From NCBI GenBank assembly GCA_024734555.1, contig JANPWX010020040.1, positions 165,653-229,652 on the forward strand: a stretch of DNA of 64,000 nucleotides, written 5' to 3'. A program made the translations under genes and the position numbers. The notes beneath the pieces were generated by a model, which was not told where the DNA came from, made no database searches, and saw nothing but the letters and a program-made list of their open reading frames with translations. The DNA comes from Trochalopteron elliotii (lineage: Eukaryota; Chordata; Aves; Passeriformes; Leiothrichidae). Below, piece by piece: positions 34,951 through 47,997 of this stretch; position 1 is the first letter of the stretch; each line of letters starts with the position of its first letter.

Positions 34951-37133
34951 GCAAATAGAGCAGATTGTTTGAAACTAATATTTGGGTACCAACCATAATT
35001 GCTGAAGTGAGCTTCATATTGCACTGGTGCAAATCTGGGGTACGAGGCAAAGTTATGATGCTAGAGCTGAAAAACTTCATTTCCCATTTATAAAATATGG
35101 AATAAAGTCCTATTCTCATCTTCTTTCTCATCTCCTAAACCTGAGAAACATTCCAATACTGAAAAGCATCATCACAGAGGAAAAAAATACATCCCACCTC
35201 ATCTTCCATTGAAGGTGATACTTCAGACCATTTTTGCCTAGCCTCAATTCCATTTTTTATCGCAGTAGAAAATGGAGCCAGATGGAAATGATAAAACTGC
35301 CTGCTCATTCACTTCATTCAAATCTGCAAGTTGCACTGAAAATCATGCATATTTCTCTGTGCTCTGAGACATAATGCAGGTAGGGAAGAGCTCACAAAAC
35401 AATGTATGTCAGTATAATATTGTCCAGGCACTGCACAAGACCAGGTAATCTAGTATGTCTGTGCATGAGTGTGTATGCGTGGAGGGAGCATATGGATAGG
35501 CACATTAAGTAATTTTTTTCACCCCTGTTATGATGGGAATTTTGTTTGGCAGAAATGTCATAAAAATAGTACGTGAAAAGACAAAAATAAATAAATTATT
35601 TTTCTAGTTCTTATTGACTCTATTTCCTTAATTTCAAGCCTGGCCAAAATTTACCTGTCATTGACCTATGATTTGAGGAGCTCAGCTGTGCCTTTCTAGA
35701 GTTGTCTTGTGTCCTACCTTCTGTATGATGTTGAAACAAAAGGGGTTCAGGGGACCTACCTCCATCCACCCCGACAAAAATAAGGCAAGGAAGGGACTGC
35801 TTATTTAGTATTTAAGAAACCAAAGGCTATACTTACCACTTCAGCAAAAAGCAATTGATCACCAATAGTGAGAAAACATTGTTTAGCAACAGCACACAAT
35901 GATTGAGGGATTTATGAGCACCTCCAAGATCACCTTTTGACTTCAGCTGGAGACTGGGCCATGTGTCTCAGTACCAGGATCTGACTGGTGACGTCCTGTG
36001 CAAATAAATTTAGTGATTTTCTCAGCTTGTATTCATATTCTACGAAAGGCAAATATCCCCAAATTACACCTACTTGGAGCTGAATTATCGACTTCAGCTT
36101 TGGAGTGCAAATGAGCTGAATGAAAACATAGGCTGCAACATAGGAGCTATTCCTACTAGCTGATTTATAGTGCATTAACTGTCTAGTAAGGAAAGCCTTC
36201 TATTGCTATGGATTTGTAATCCCCCTGTCCAATTATCCTGAAGATGAAGGCAAAATGCCATCCAGTGTATGAGGCAATCAATAGTGGTCATTTCTTAAAA
36301 TTCTTTACTTCACTTTCTTTCCAGCAATCCAGGTTACAGGGTCTTCTGTAAATTGCTCTTTCATGGTTTATCAACCCTGCTGTTTCTCAGAGCCAGACTT
36401 AGGTACTTCAGTTATGAAAATAAACTGCTATAAACAAGCCTCCAGTAGGTAAAAACTATTAGCATTTATGGCGAATGGAAACTCTTTTAGAAACTTGCAA
36501 TCACCATTGTCTGTCTGTCTAAAACTGACCTCTGACTAAATAAATGTCAGGAAGTAGAAATAATAAAATATATTTTTATGGCTTTTTATTAAATAAATAT
36601 ATACATACGTGATGTTATACCATAAGTAAAATTCGAGCACTCAATTCTCCTGTTACTGTTTGCTAAAGGGAACTATCTCTTCATGCAGTACTACTTCCAA
36701 ACTCTCATCTGAAACAGAAGAGGAGCCCTCTCATTTGCCAAATCATCACATCACATTCAGTCTTCTATTTTCAGTCATTTATTTTAATCAGTGGAAAATC
36801 TCTCAGCCTCACCAGTTCTCTATTACAATATAAACTCTTTCTGCTGCTTCCTAGAACTTCCAACACAAGCATAGAGTTCAGTTTATTTGGAAAATCGTAT
36901 TTGGTTCAAGAAAATACTGAATATAGCCCATTCAGTTAATTTGCTGCATTTGTGTTGATGTGTTTCTACCCATGTCTACCTGATAAACAGATATTTCTTT
37001 CACTTCAGAGATAGCTAAATAAAAATAGAACAACTGAGGTTCATGTTATAGGTGTACCCACAGGAAGTAGCCACAAACATTTATAACCAGTGGAAATCAT
37101 GTTATAACAATTATTGCAATGCAGGATAAGAAC
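34951..37133. other. Unique sequence, nothing recognised
   Basis: Frames of 61 codons (plus, near 35027) and 81 codons (minus, near 35930) occur. There are no repeat-family matches apart from short AT-rich patches near 36580. Confidence 0.6.
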
Positions 37134-37245
37134 AGAGAATTGTGGAATGGTTTGAGATGGAAAGGACCTTAGACTTCATCTGTTTTCAATCTCTCATCCC
37201 TTGCCATGGACAGGGAAGATCTCTTGCATCCTCAAGCATATGTAT
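37134..37245 (-). mobile_element. CR1 LINE 3' tail, minus strand
   Basis: TTGTGGAATGGTTTGAGATGG, AAAGGACCTTAGACTTCATCTG and CTTGCCATGGACAGGGAAGA follow the reverse complement of the CR1 3' UTR, including the conserved 'GGTTTGGGTTGGAAGGGACCTT' segment. Only about 110 bp of the 3' end remains. Confidence 0.8.
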
Positions 37246-37491
37246 AAATTCTGGCAACTCTATATGCTATTCCCTCTCTAAATTGCTAGTTTAATGTTAA
37301 AAACAAATACAATGAGGAATGGCTGCCTGCAGTGCTGATATCTAGCATGTACCTGTATGAAATAAGATAAAAAATAATTCCAGCCTTTCTGTCAAAAGGA
37401 AGGTAGCAAGCCCATCATACCTTAAGTTTTAACTTTCATATTTTCCAGATTCTGTACTGCAATAGTATATAACTCTGAACTTCACATAAAG

Positions 37492-37849
37492 TGTTAGCAA
37501 GTTCTCTTCACAGTTTAGTTAGAGAAAACAATCCTTTTCCAGGCAGAGAACCACAGACACCATTGCAGCTTCAGGCCCAAGTATAAACAATGGCAAATTG
37601 AGGAGAGCAAACTGGGAGGATGGGACTTCATAACCTGAGGCTGCAATTGCACAATTAACCCCAATACGTAAACGGACCGAAACTTATAAAAGTGTGAAAA
37701 CTTGTGACTCAGTGTCCTTCTTGGATGGATCCATGGCCAGACTCTTGTCCAAGGTGTATCCTTTGAAGGCCTTTTTATTAAAAATATCTACTTTATTTCT
37801 TTAACACTGTTTAGCCTCTGTCCTAGGTAGCTTCTCAAAGCAGCTAAAC
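37492..37849 (+). mobile_element. Solo LTR, ERVL-like, plus strand, 358 bp
   Basis: It starts TGTTAG and is flanked by an exact 5-bp duplication TAAAG at 37487-37491 and 37850-37854. A TATA box (TTATAAAAG at 37684-37692) and an ATTAAA polyadenylation signal (37777-37782) are in the expected order and spacing. The text, for example 'CCAGGCAGAGAACCACAGAC', 'GGATGGGACTTCATAACC' and 'TAACACTGTTTAGCCTCTG', resembles a songbird LTR family I remember. The right end reads CTAAAC where the inverted repeat predicts CTAACA, so the terminal CA has been lost by mutation or my boundary is slightly off. No internal proviral part is present. Confidence 0.82.
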
Positions 37850-37854
37850 TAAAG

Positions 37855-39853
37855 AGCCACAGTGAGAAATAAGACACTTTTAGGAATACCAATGTCATGA
37901 TTGGATAATGATCTCCCAAGGAGTTTCAGCCTGTTGGAAATATCTAATATGTGCTATAGATTTTAAAAGGGTCATAACATTGATTATTTAAATTCAAATA
38001 GATTAGATCACAGCGGTATCTGGAAATGAAAATATTGTACATAATTTTAGGCCACAATGATAACTGCTATGGTATTTTCCAGTGAGGTAAATTATCTATG
38101 TTTGGTGAAACATAGAGAAATCAGTGTTCAAAACTGTCTTAAATTCCAGCTTTCTTTGTTCTGCATGTGCATGTCTAAAGATAACATAGAATATGAAGTA
38201 AAGAGAATGCTCTGATTGACAAAATAACATTTTCCATCCCTGGGTTTTGTTATTCTAGCAATCAAGGTGCAAGCATAGTTTCTATATAACATGGAAAGTT
38301 TTCAAATTTATTAACAATTTTCAATCAAAAAGGTAATTAAGAACTAAGGAAGATTTTTTTATCGACTTTATACATTAAAACACAGAATAATTTTAGATCT
38401 TTATTCAAGGTCATCCAGGAGATCTGGATGTGTTCAGGGCATCAGATTCTGCTGTCAGACTCCTTCTTATGGGTACTAATATACATACAGCGTTACCTGA
38501 GACTCACAGGGCTACCGGAAATTCAATTTATTGAGTGATCCTTGCATTTTCTTGGGAAATATACCATTCTGTTTGGGCTCAGTCCAGAACCAATTATGCA
38601 GGAACAGTGGAAACACAGTTATGCCATTTCCAGGAGAATTTTTATCTGCACTACTCTATAAAGCTTTTGCCTAACTTCAAAGTTCAGATGTTACCTTGTA
38701 AAGGCAGAATTAATTTTCTTGATTGCTAATCCATCACCACTAAGTATGATGCATATGGTATCAAACATAGGTATTTCTGCTATCATTAATTGTGGCACAT
38801 TGTCACAACCGATAAGGAAATGCAATATGAGAACAAGAAAACAGTTGCTGGATTTGGCAGCTTACCCTTGTTTTCCTAGTCACCATGGCAGGTACCAACT
38901 AAAACCCTTAACTCAGGAGGGTGACTGTGTGAATAAAGGAGGAAAAGAAACTCAGGACTTGGAGAGCATCAATCATTCAGCTGTGTTGTCTCACACTCTG
39001 TTTGCAGTGCTGTTGTTCAGTGAAAGATAAAGATTAATAGGTCTGAAGAAGCAAGGGGTGTCTGTAAAATATCCTAATGCTCGGGAGCAAAAGCATAACT
39101 TTTGGCCCTGAGAATTCTGCTAAAGGGGAAGGAGTGACACAGAGGGCAAGAGAAGGAAATTAACATGTGTTTGATAAAAGAGAAATCAAATAAAGAACTG
39201 TGGTTTAAATGGCAGGTAAAGTAAAGCTGAAGCTGTAAGTATCATATGACAGATAGGAAAGGAAATTAACGCAGTGTATGTTAAGAGGGTAGAAAATATC
39301 TGGGTCCAAGCCCAACAGTAGATAGAAACACTCAGGTCAAGAGGAAAAGAATGAGCTGGTTTTGAGAGAGTAAATCAATGTGAGGGGCTAGGGAGGTCTT
39401 TTGAAAAAAAAAAAACAAAAAAACAAACAAACCAAAACTTTTCTGTTTAAGTTTGTTTTATGGGGAGAGACTAGAATCCCTGAAATAGCTATGAATTACA
39501 GATTAAATCATTTTATTATTAGATAAAAAAGAATCAATGGAGATAGATTCTTTTGAGATTGTACAGATGTTCCCCAGAGTATCTTCATAATAGGGCAAGC
39601 TTATAGAAGCAGGGAGATAAGGAGGTGAATCCTGTATTTTAAAACCAGTAGAAGCTATTATTATTATTATCCTTGCTGACCCTCAGTGTAATGCAGACCT
39701 AAAACAGCACAATCATTTCTGCATTAGATGAAGAACGAGTGTCAAATTTTTTGGGCAGTGCTGCAGCCCATGTTGCACCATAGGGAGGGTCCCATTAATC
39801 TAGGTATGCATCTTAAAATGCTATTAAAATGTTCTACAATCCCTGGTTGAGAG
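37855..39853. other. Unique AT-rich sequence with one A/C patch
   Basis: Plus-strand frames of 64 and 103 codons near 38535-39030 have no recognised domain. An A-rich patch with AAAC units lies at 39404-39438. Confidence 0.55.
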
Positions 39854-39944
39854 ACAAAACAAAACAAAACAAAACAAAACAAAACAAAACAAAACAAAAC
39901 AAAACAAAACAAATCAAAACAAAACAAAACAAACAAACAAACAC
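39854..39944. repeat. (AAAAC)n pentanucleotide microsatellite
   Basis: About 15 AAAAC units occur with one AAATC variant, ending in AAAC tetramers. The phenylalanine, cysteine and leucine-rich minus-strand frame here is a repeat product. Confidence 0.96.
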
Positions 39945-40921
39945 AAAAAGAGGTTATTTAACACTCCCTTAACACTTCCCATTTACTGCTTAACTGTGAG
40001 ATGAATGTTGCATCACTCAATGCAAAATGAATGTAGATGAACAATGAAACAATGTAGATTTTTAATGATTTTGCATTGCTATTGCTTTTACTACTGTTAA
40101 GAAAAACAATCTTAAGAGGCACACTCTGGATTAGGTTACCTTCTTTTCTCCTGGTTTTACTAGATGATAGGTCTCCTAATATTGTGTAACAATTTAGAAC
40201 TGAGACATGGAATTGGCTTGGCTCTCCTGACTTACTATAAATTTAGGTATTTTTTAACTTTGTTTAGCTTTTTTCTCTGTTTTTTCTTTGTGAATGTGGT
40301 CTTATTAAATCAATTCCTGACATTTCAATAAAAACCAGGAACAGACCAACAAAATACTTTTTCCTATTCCACACTGAACTCTGTTCTACAGACCTGCACT
40401 CCTCAGCTCTATATTTTGAAAGGGCAAATTGCAGGTCTCTGCACTGATGGCCTCCAGAGTGTATTTCCCACTCTCCTCCTAGGACCCCTGCTTCTTATTT
40501 CTCTGTTGGTTAATGTTAACTATTTTGCTACAGCAAATCATTCATGCTCATCCTTCTGTAACTTTATGAATCTTCAGCTGCTTCATATATCTTAATTTAA
40601 GTGAGCTAAAAATAGGTGTTTGGGGATGAGGAAGGAAAATAGATGCTATAACAGTGCTGTAATAATAATAATATAGTAATAAAGCAACCATCAAAATAAC
40701 AATAAACAGTGGTAATATTTTCACTTTTTAAATGACACTTAATAGGTACTGAATGTCATAATAAACTTAAGATACATTATATGATGTGTTATATACTATT
40801 TCTGATATATTTTTCATTCAGGCATTTTAAAACATGAACTGTTTAAATGTGTATATATACATATATATGCATGTGTATAAATTAGTAAATAATATATAAA
40901 TGTATACAAAAACACACTTCC
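39945..40921. other. Unique AT-rich sequence
   Basis: An (ATA)-rich patch lies near 40660-40680 and TA-rich steps near 40850-40905. No frame of note was found. Confidence 0.6.
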
Positions 40922-40990
40922 AGAATGGTTTGGTTAGGAAGGGGCCTTAAAGATAATGTAGTTCCAGTTCTAATGAAGCTAGATCTACTT
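40922..40990 (-). mobile_element. Short CR1 LINE 3' fragment, minus strand
   Basis: AGAATGGTTTGGTTAGGAAGG, GGCCTTAAAGATAATGTAG and TTCCAGTTC match the reverse complement of the CR1 3' UTR start. Similarity fades after about 60 bp. Confidence 0.65.
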
Positions 40991-42202
40991 CACAGAAAAG
41001 AACTCACACATTTAAATAATACTAAATTTATTCAAGTCACTTTTTAAAATCCAGCCTTATTTTCTGGATCTCTCACATACGTTCTGAAGCAGACAAATAT
41101 CTTTAGATCCTTTAGTAAGATCAGAAATATATCCAACATATGCATCATCTTGAGATGCGTTCTGCTACACAGAGAAATTTATTACTGAAGGAACCAAAGT
41201 TTCAACTGTTTTTAGACATGAATTGTTTGCAAAGTCTCGTATGAGGAGCAACACTGAAAAGTAACCAGGAAATCTCCATCAAAGTCAATTTTCTTTAGCA
41301 CGTTTTACTTAATGTTGGGCTAAGACATGACCACAACAAAGGAGAAAGACTCAGTAAAGAGTTTCTGTGCTGCCTCGTGCAGCCAAATTAATGTTGGGAC
41401 ACATTGCATGATATATGTGTACTTTCATGAGCATTTAAAGGGAGAGAGAAGGGGCTGTTGCATCCTTAATCTGAATGAATTGCCAAGTGCGTGAAGGACT
41501 CAGCAAAATGATAAACTCAGAACAAGACAGGGAAGCTGCTTCTGGGGTGAAATGACCAACAGCAATTTGAGGGCCTGGCCCTCTCTGAAATAGATGTGAG
41601 TGTTTTCATTCATTGGCTTCTGCAGGTTTGGATCAAGCTAACAGCAGGGAAGCATAATTTAGCTAGCTGAACGTGCAGAAGAAATTCAGAGGGAAGGAAT
41701 TCACTGAGCTTTACTGGCACGTGGCCATGTGCTCTGGAAGTGACCCCACCCACCCTGCCTTGGCTCTCACAAAAAGATGAATAGAAATGATCACGGGAGG
41801 CCAAGGCCACAATTTTTGAATGACCCTGTAAAGTAACCCTTCCACCAGCCTCATGTATCATGTACACCGAGAGGTCAGAATGATGCAGATACCCACCAAA
41901 ACAGACTTTTGTGTAAACTTAATATTATTATAGCACACAAAAAAAATGTAATGTGGAACAAAGCACCGTTTTAAATGCATACTAATTACAGTGGGAAATT
42001 ACCAAACAGAAATTCACTTACCACTTCATTTACCATGTTACTATAGATCTGGTAACCTTTATAGTCAATAATAAAATCCGTGACTATTTCCTAAAATAAA
42101 CTCTGAAAGCAAAAGCAGTTGTTTGCTGAAACCTAGCATCTGCTAGAGAAGCACATAAATAGAAACAGTTTCCAAATTATTTTGGAATATGTTAAATCCT
42201 AT
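40991..42202. other. Unique sequence
   Basis: An 85-codon minus-strand frame at 41610-41867 lies in a less AT-rich segment (41400-41880) with no recognised product. Confidence 0.55.
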
Positions 42203-42232
42203 GGGCCTGATCCATCTCTGGTGTAAATTGGC
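42203..42232. mobile_element. Remnant of an ancient amniote repeat
   Basis: GGGCCTGATCCATCTCTGG and GTGTAAATTGG resemble the widely spread old sequence 'GGCCTGATCC...CTGGTGTAAATC'. Only about 30 bp is recognisable, and the family name is not certain. Confidence 0.4.
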
Positions 42233-44506
42233 TTATTCCTTGTAACTTTAAATTAATTAATATCACTAGGGATTTGGCTTTTTGCACCCTATACTTTTTT
42301 ATTAATTTGTTTGGGGTGTTGGCTGGGGTTTTTTGTTAATTTCTTTTTTCTTTCTTCTTTTTTTTTTCAAGAAGAATGCAGCTGCAAAACAAACATATTT
42401 AAATCTCTTTAAATGTTAATGTACTAAAATAGAATTCTTTTCATCTTTTCTTATATGCTACATGCATGGAAGAACAAGGGCCTGCTACAGATCTTCCCAA
42501 CTCCATGAAAGTTTATGCTAGATTATTTTCAAAGTTATGGATGCATGAAAAGGGATTTTTTAATTCTTCATATCCTAAGTGAATTTGTTCCTTGCTTGTT
42601 GTACAAGGATTAAACTTCTTGTAAGCATAAAATGCTCTCCCCTTACTGCAGCTTAAGAGCAAGGAGGATATTTTGATTCTGCTCAACTTGTTGTCTCCCT
42701 TCTCTCACCTGTGCTGTGCACAAAAGTCCCTTACTTTCCCTTTGGGATACCCATCAAAAACTGTCCCACTTCATCAGCAATACATTTCTTGAGTTGCAAA
42801 TAAATTCCAAGTGTGTTTGGCATAGGGTGGAAAGCACAAAGAAAATGACAAAATAAGACAAATTGTAAACAGATGTGACAAGCTGAATAGAAAATGAGAA
42901 AAACAGGTGCAAAGATGGCATGGCCTTGCATGAATATTACTCAGAGCAGAGATGAGAAAATGTCTGATTCACCTCCTTTCCTCCCCCTTCCTCTCTTTTT
43001 CCCATTCTTTTTTCCCACTAGACCTGAAAGCTGTCTAGCTCACTTGTCAGCTAAGGTTGTGCCCAGTGTTTGTATGCTGCATAAACTTTGTTTTTCCTGA
43101 AGAAAACCAGGTTTTTAAATCTCACACATCAACAAAGCTGAGCAAAGAGTTACTGTGAGGAAAAAACCAACTACTCTGCAGCATTCTGCCAGCATAATTT
43201 TGACGTATGTGCAGTTCCCTTAGTCACCAAAGACCAGTATGTCCATTATAGCCTGCTAGAACACCCCTAGGAGAAGTAGAACCCTGGAAACTTCAAAGTA
43301 TTGTTGAATTTTCTTCTGCCTAACTAGGGTGAAATGTTTCTGGATGGTTCTAAATTCTAACTCATCTCCTGTGGCATTAAATATGGGGAGGTGCTGATGT
43401 TTTCCATTTTAAGGCAATTTTTTTTCCATCAAGGGTTTCCTTCATCTTAAGACTAATAATTTTTAATTCTGTGTTTACTGCTGATGATAACACATTTGTA
43501 TAAATGTAGTTCTTCACTTCCATCACTTCATGAAATATTTGATGGTCTCCTATTGTACTGTATTGTCTCTATCAATAAGGCAAGTAATATATACTTATAC
43601 ATATATATGCTAGAAATAAGAACAATTTCAGAAATTTAGTACAGTTAAAAATGTAAGACAGAAAAGAAAAAGCTGAAATTAATTTTTGTTTGATTGACTC
43701 ATTATGCCAAAATTCTCTTCAGTTGTTGCCGATTTGCACATGGATGGAAATGGGGCAAAGAATGAGGTTTGAACATAAATAGTTCTATAGAAACTATATA
43801 AAAAGCATTTGTAGAGAAACTGCTACCGAAACTTTCACATTGCAAATTCTCCAGGAATTTATTTTGGAAATTTGTGGTCTTATGAACATGTGCTTTTTCA
43901 TATTTTTAGAGTCCCAAGAGAGAAAGACTTCCACTCCCAATCTGTAAAGAGTTCACCTGTGAGTCGTATTCTGTGTTGAAACAAAATCATTGACTAAAGA
44001 TATTCTCATTTCAAAAGCCATTTGAAATAAGTGTATCATTCCATGGTATGCACATACCCTGCCCTGCACAATGGCCAGGCTTGTAATGGCAGTGTCACGA
44101 TTATTAAATCAGGTTACTTTTTTTAACAACTTTCAGACATTCATGTTCTGCTACCAGCATTTCTTGTGCTGAACCCTCCTAATTGCATCAGGTTTTGTGC
44201 GGAGACTAATCTTATGAGTTAATATATCTAATTTCTGGAGCACGACAAACACGGTAAACAAATCCTATGTGAATTTCTACCTGAATTAATTCTCTGACAC
44301 TCAATTTTCTATGAATGTTCAAGACACCGAGTTTTTCTGCCAGGAATGTGTTTATCAAACACTTATTACTTCTGGCAGTAGTAGTTTTAAAGATGCAAAT
44401 ATTTTCAGTGAGATATGCTTTCTTTTTAACACAGTCAAGAAGACTGTGTTAATATCATGAAATTTCTCTGACCAATTGCAAATAAGTATCCTATTTAAAC
44501 AGCAGG
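42233..44506. other. Unique AT-rich sequence
   Basis: A T-rich patch lies at 42340-42368 and TA-rich steps at about 43587-43610. The 66-68 codon frames near 42731-43100 overlap on opposite strands and have no known relatives. Confidence 0.6.
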
Positions 44507-44594
44507 GAAAACAAAACAAAACAAACAAAGCAAAAAACCAAAACCAAAACAAACCAAAATAATAATAATTAAAAACAAAACAAAACCAAAAACA
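44507..44594. repeat. (AAAAC)n-type A/C-rich tract
   Basis: AAAAC and AAACC units are interrupted by an AATAATAATAATT patch. The aromatic-rich 119-codon minus-strand frame at 44355-44714 crosses it. Confidence 0.9.
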
Positions 44595-44914
44595 GTGTCT
44601 CCACAGACATACTAATAATAATAAAAAAAAGTCAGAAAAGTCTGTCAGATAGCAAATAAATCTAACAAGGCTGTGATCTGCTGGGAAGTAGAAGGAAGCT
44701 AATTTGTCAGACAAATGATTTGTTGTGAATTGTGCTGTTATCTCTGTTCAAGGGGAATGAGCCTTGATTCTGGAAGGTGCCAAGCCACTCCTGCCAGTTC
44801 CTAGGCAGTCTCAGGTCCCATTGTGGCAGAATATCCATATTTTTCACATGCAGACCGATTTCAATGAGATGCAGCATAATGTCCAAGAAAAAAACCTGCT
44901 TTCCTTTCCCACCT
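44595..44914. other. Unique sequence
   Basis: Overlapping frames of 75-88 codons on both strands extend into the SINE that follows. None is recognised. Confidence 0.55.
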
Positions 44915-45062
44915 CCACTGCGGGTCTCCTTCATGACCTTGGGCCAAACACTTATCCTCTCTGGACAGCAATTCTTCCATCTGAAAATTGGGAATGATAC
45001 TATATTTTTAAAGCTCTTTTGGACCCAGGATGAAAAATGCTAGACGTTATGATTATTATTAT
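44915..45062 (+). mobile_element. MIR/CORE-SINE-like element, plus strand
   Basis: CATGACCTTGGGCC, AACACTTATCCTCTCTGG, CTTCCATCTGAAAATTGGG and AATGATACTAT follow the MIR core in order. The 3' part, TTAAAGCTCTTTTGGACCC, AGGATGAAAAATGCTAGA and a TTATTATT tail, matches the 'AAAGTGCTTTGAGATCC...GGATGAAAGGTGCTATA' end known from sauropsid MIR copies. Nearly the whole 3' half is present. Confidence 0.82.
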
Positions 45063-45090
45063 ATTTCGTTGCTGACATCTATTACTGAGT

Positions 45091-45221
45091 ATGTATTTCA
45101 CAGTGACAGATATCACAGTATGTATATTTCTATAATGACAACTATCACAGCATGTATATTTCTGGGATGACAACTACCATATTAGAGTGTGTATATTTTT
45201 GGAATTAAAGCTATAACAGCA
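45091..45221. repeat. Degenerate tandem repeat, four copies of ~29-37 bp
   Basis: Units start at 45091, 45120, 45152 and 45189. They share ATGTATATTTCT, then about five variable bases, then ATGACAACTATCACAG. The copies have drifted from one another, so the array is old. Confidence 0.75.
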
Positions 45222-47969
45222 CAAATTGTTCTAAAACTATAGTATTAATTGCCATATACTTTTCACAAATACATGGTGTGTTTACACGTCATCCAATTGT
45301 ACTTCTTGTTTTATATATATATATATATGTATATATATATAGGTGTGCATAAATTGTAATACATATTCCACATTGTTTGACATCTACCAAATTTCTCTAT
45401 CCTAATAAAACATCCCATACAAAACAATTTCTAGTAACAACATACAGGAATGCATGTACCATGAAAGATTTTTAATGGCTAACAATTCAGCATGGGAGTA
45501 TCAATGAAATTTTTCATGGCATGAATTAGAGACTTAAGCATTGTTATCTGCTCTTGACACTGATATCCAATATGTAAAGGAAATGCCAAGATCAGTCAAA
45601 ATCTTAGAATGTTGTTTTCTATCTTGTTTTCTTGCCAAAATTCATATATATATTTAAAAGAATATTTATTATGTAGTAAGAAGAAGAATCCATGTCCTTG
45701 TAAAATAAAAAACATTTTTTTTCTCAGTGCAGTTCATGGGATGATTGTATACAGCTGGCTGCTTGCTAGAATTCCAGCCTATTTTTCAAATTAAAAATTG
45801 CTTATAAGCTTTTATGTACTCTGAATCATTTTTTAATAAATAAAAATGGCAATGTTTGCTTAAAGTTCTTAAAATTGTAAGATATATATTTCAACATCTG
45901 TTAGTAAGTAAAGAGACTTGATAAAATTTCACATTTAAGAAAGACTATGCTCTTTCACAGGAGTGTCCTTACATCATGGAAAAGCTCAGAGCTGAATCTT
46001 ATTTTGGACCTTGGTTACAGATCAACAAACATCGGCATTGTTCAAAATGCAGGTGGAAAAACTTCCCAATTTAACAAGAAATATTTAGTGAAGTGAGGCT
46101 GAAGTTCCAGTTTTCTTGAGACCCTAAAAAGAGATTACAGAGTCAAGCGAACAAAAAAGGAACCAAAACTCAAAAACCAGTTGAATTCATAATTTGTTCT
46201 TTTTTACTTTGAAAAAACTTCAGTTGTCTGAAAGCATCAGAAAATATGTAATTTTTAAAGTGCCATTTAATTCACTCAGTTTAAAACATTGATTCTTTGG
46301 CCTTTCAGTTCCATAGAAAATAATGATTTAATGTCAAGGACATTCAAGAGGGAAGTTCTTTCAGTCATTTGAGCTACTAAGGTCAGTTTCTTTTGCCCTA
46401 GTAAGTGCAAATTCTCCTTGCAAACGATGATATTAATTACTAGCCACTTGATGGTTAATTTTTCCATGACCTCCATTGTCTGAGGCAGAAATACTTCAAT
46501 GTAAATTGACCTCACATTCAAGCAAGTGCAGTGGCAGGATGGAGGTTTGCCAGCCTGCCTGCTGGAGAAGTCTTCACATATCTATGGTTATCACCTCTTT
46601 GTGAGGCTGAAAACCAGGTCATTATCTATACTAAACATCTGGATTCTTGTCTTTGATAGCAGTGTGGGACCAGATTATCTACTACCCTTCTGCCTGTTGG
46701 TTCACTGCTGGTCTCATGGCACCAGTACTGTTTGGGGTTGTGTTCCTGTGGTGTTCACAATGTTATGCTCCCGACACTGGAATTCCACTTTTAATATGGA
46801 AACTAATGTAATTAACCAAAATGTAGCCTTCTGCTTACAGATGTAGAAAAAAAGAAACAGTAAAAGTTGGCTGAATTGTGAAGAGTAGTATTACCCTCTG
46901 TTGTACCCTTAAGAAAAAGAACATGTTTTACCCAAGGCACAGTCTTGTAATTATTAGTATTAGTTCCAGAACCACTGCTAAATCAAGTATTTTGAGATGC
47001 TAGTCCATGAATAATAATGCCAGAGAAGTACAATAATTAATAGAACATGAGGATATTCCCTAAAGAGCATGAGTGGTATTGCAAGAGGTATGCATGCCTG
47101 TCCTCTGAAATTTGTCTGCTACGGCCTCTTGAACTTTGATTTTGAAAGGTGGGGAAGAGGTGAAATGAATTACACTTCATTAGCAACATCAAGTAAGATG
47201 GAGGCCCCTCTTCTCTGGAGAAATAGCCTTTAATTGTTAAATTCCCAGAATTCCCCCATGCACATCAAGCTGCATTCGCTCTCGTGCTGTGACTGAGCTC
47301 AGGTGATGTTTTTCATTAGCCATTCTTTCTCTTGACCCTGATGTCATCATTGTTATTGTTATTTATTAATTTAAAGTGCCTCATTCTCCCCAGGATTGCA
47401 GGCATTTCATGCAAAACTCATATCCACTAAGTAAATATTAGCATAATGGTAACAAAACAAACTTTTCAAGAATATTTTGTATCAATTTATCACTGATGGA
47501 TCGACATCCCTGGAGGCTCGGGTCTGCTTAGTCTGCTAGCAATTACAACAGAAACAAGCTCCCATCACACACACCTCTTACCACTCTGACTCTAACCTTG
47601 ACCTGGAAAGGACATTTTCTAGGGGTGAGAGGATGTCTTAGCCTATTCATTACTTTTCATGCCTCTTCAGACAGGTGGAGGAAAATCATTCATTTAGTGA
47701 TGATCTTAGCAAGCAACAGTATATTAGCCAAAATGAAGAATAATTCAGGGTAGCAGGAGAAAGCAGCACAGACACCAAAGTAATGAATTTCATGCTCCCC
47801 TTCACCCACTGGGGTACACAGTGTGGAGATGCTCAATCAGTCATCAGATTCAAGAAGGGAATTTTTTTTTTTTATTATTTCCCGTAAGCTTTTATATCCC
47901 TTTAGGGGGACAAAGGTGAAATGGAAATTCCTAAGGTATTTGGTTTGGTTTGTTCATTGTTTATTTCAT
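45222..47969. other. Unique sequence, part possibly conserved non-coding DNA
   Basis: A TA microsatellite lies at 45310-45341. Frames of 106 codons (46526-46846, plus) and 81 codons (46276-46521, minus) lack recognisable features. The part at 47080-47600 has low repetitiveness, balanced composition and several ATTA and CATTAG motifs. Confidence 0.5.
45310..45341. repeat. (TA)n microsatellite
   Basis: About 15 TA steps with a single TG step. Confidence 0.92.
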
Positions 47970-47997
47970 TTTGTGTGTGTGTGTTTGTGTGTGTGTT
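47970..47997. repeat. (TG)n microsatellite
   Basis: Two blocks of TG steps separated by an extra TT. Confidence 0.9.

Noticed and set aside
45091..45221. CRISPR-like array
   Set aside because: The units are diverged throughout and lack identical repeats with unique spacers, and the host is a vertebrate.
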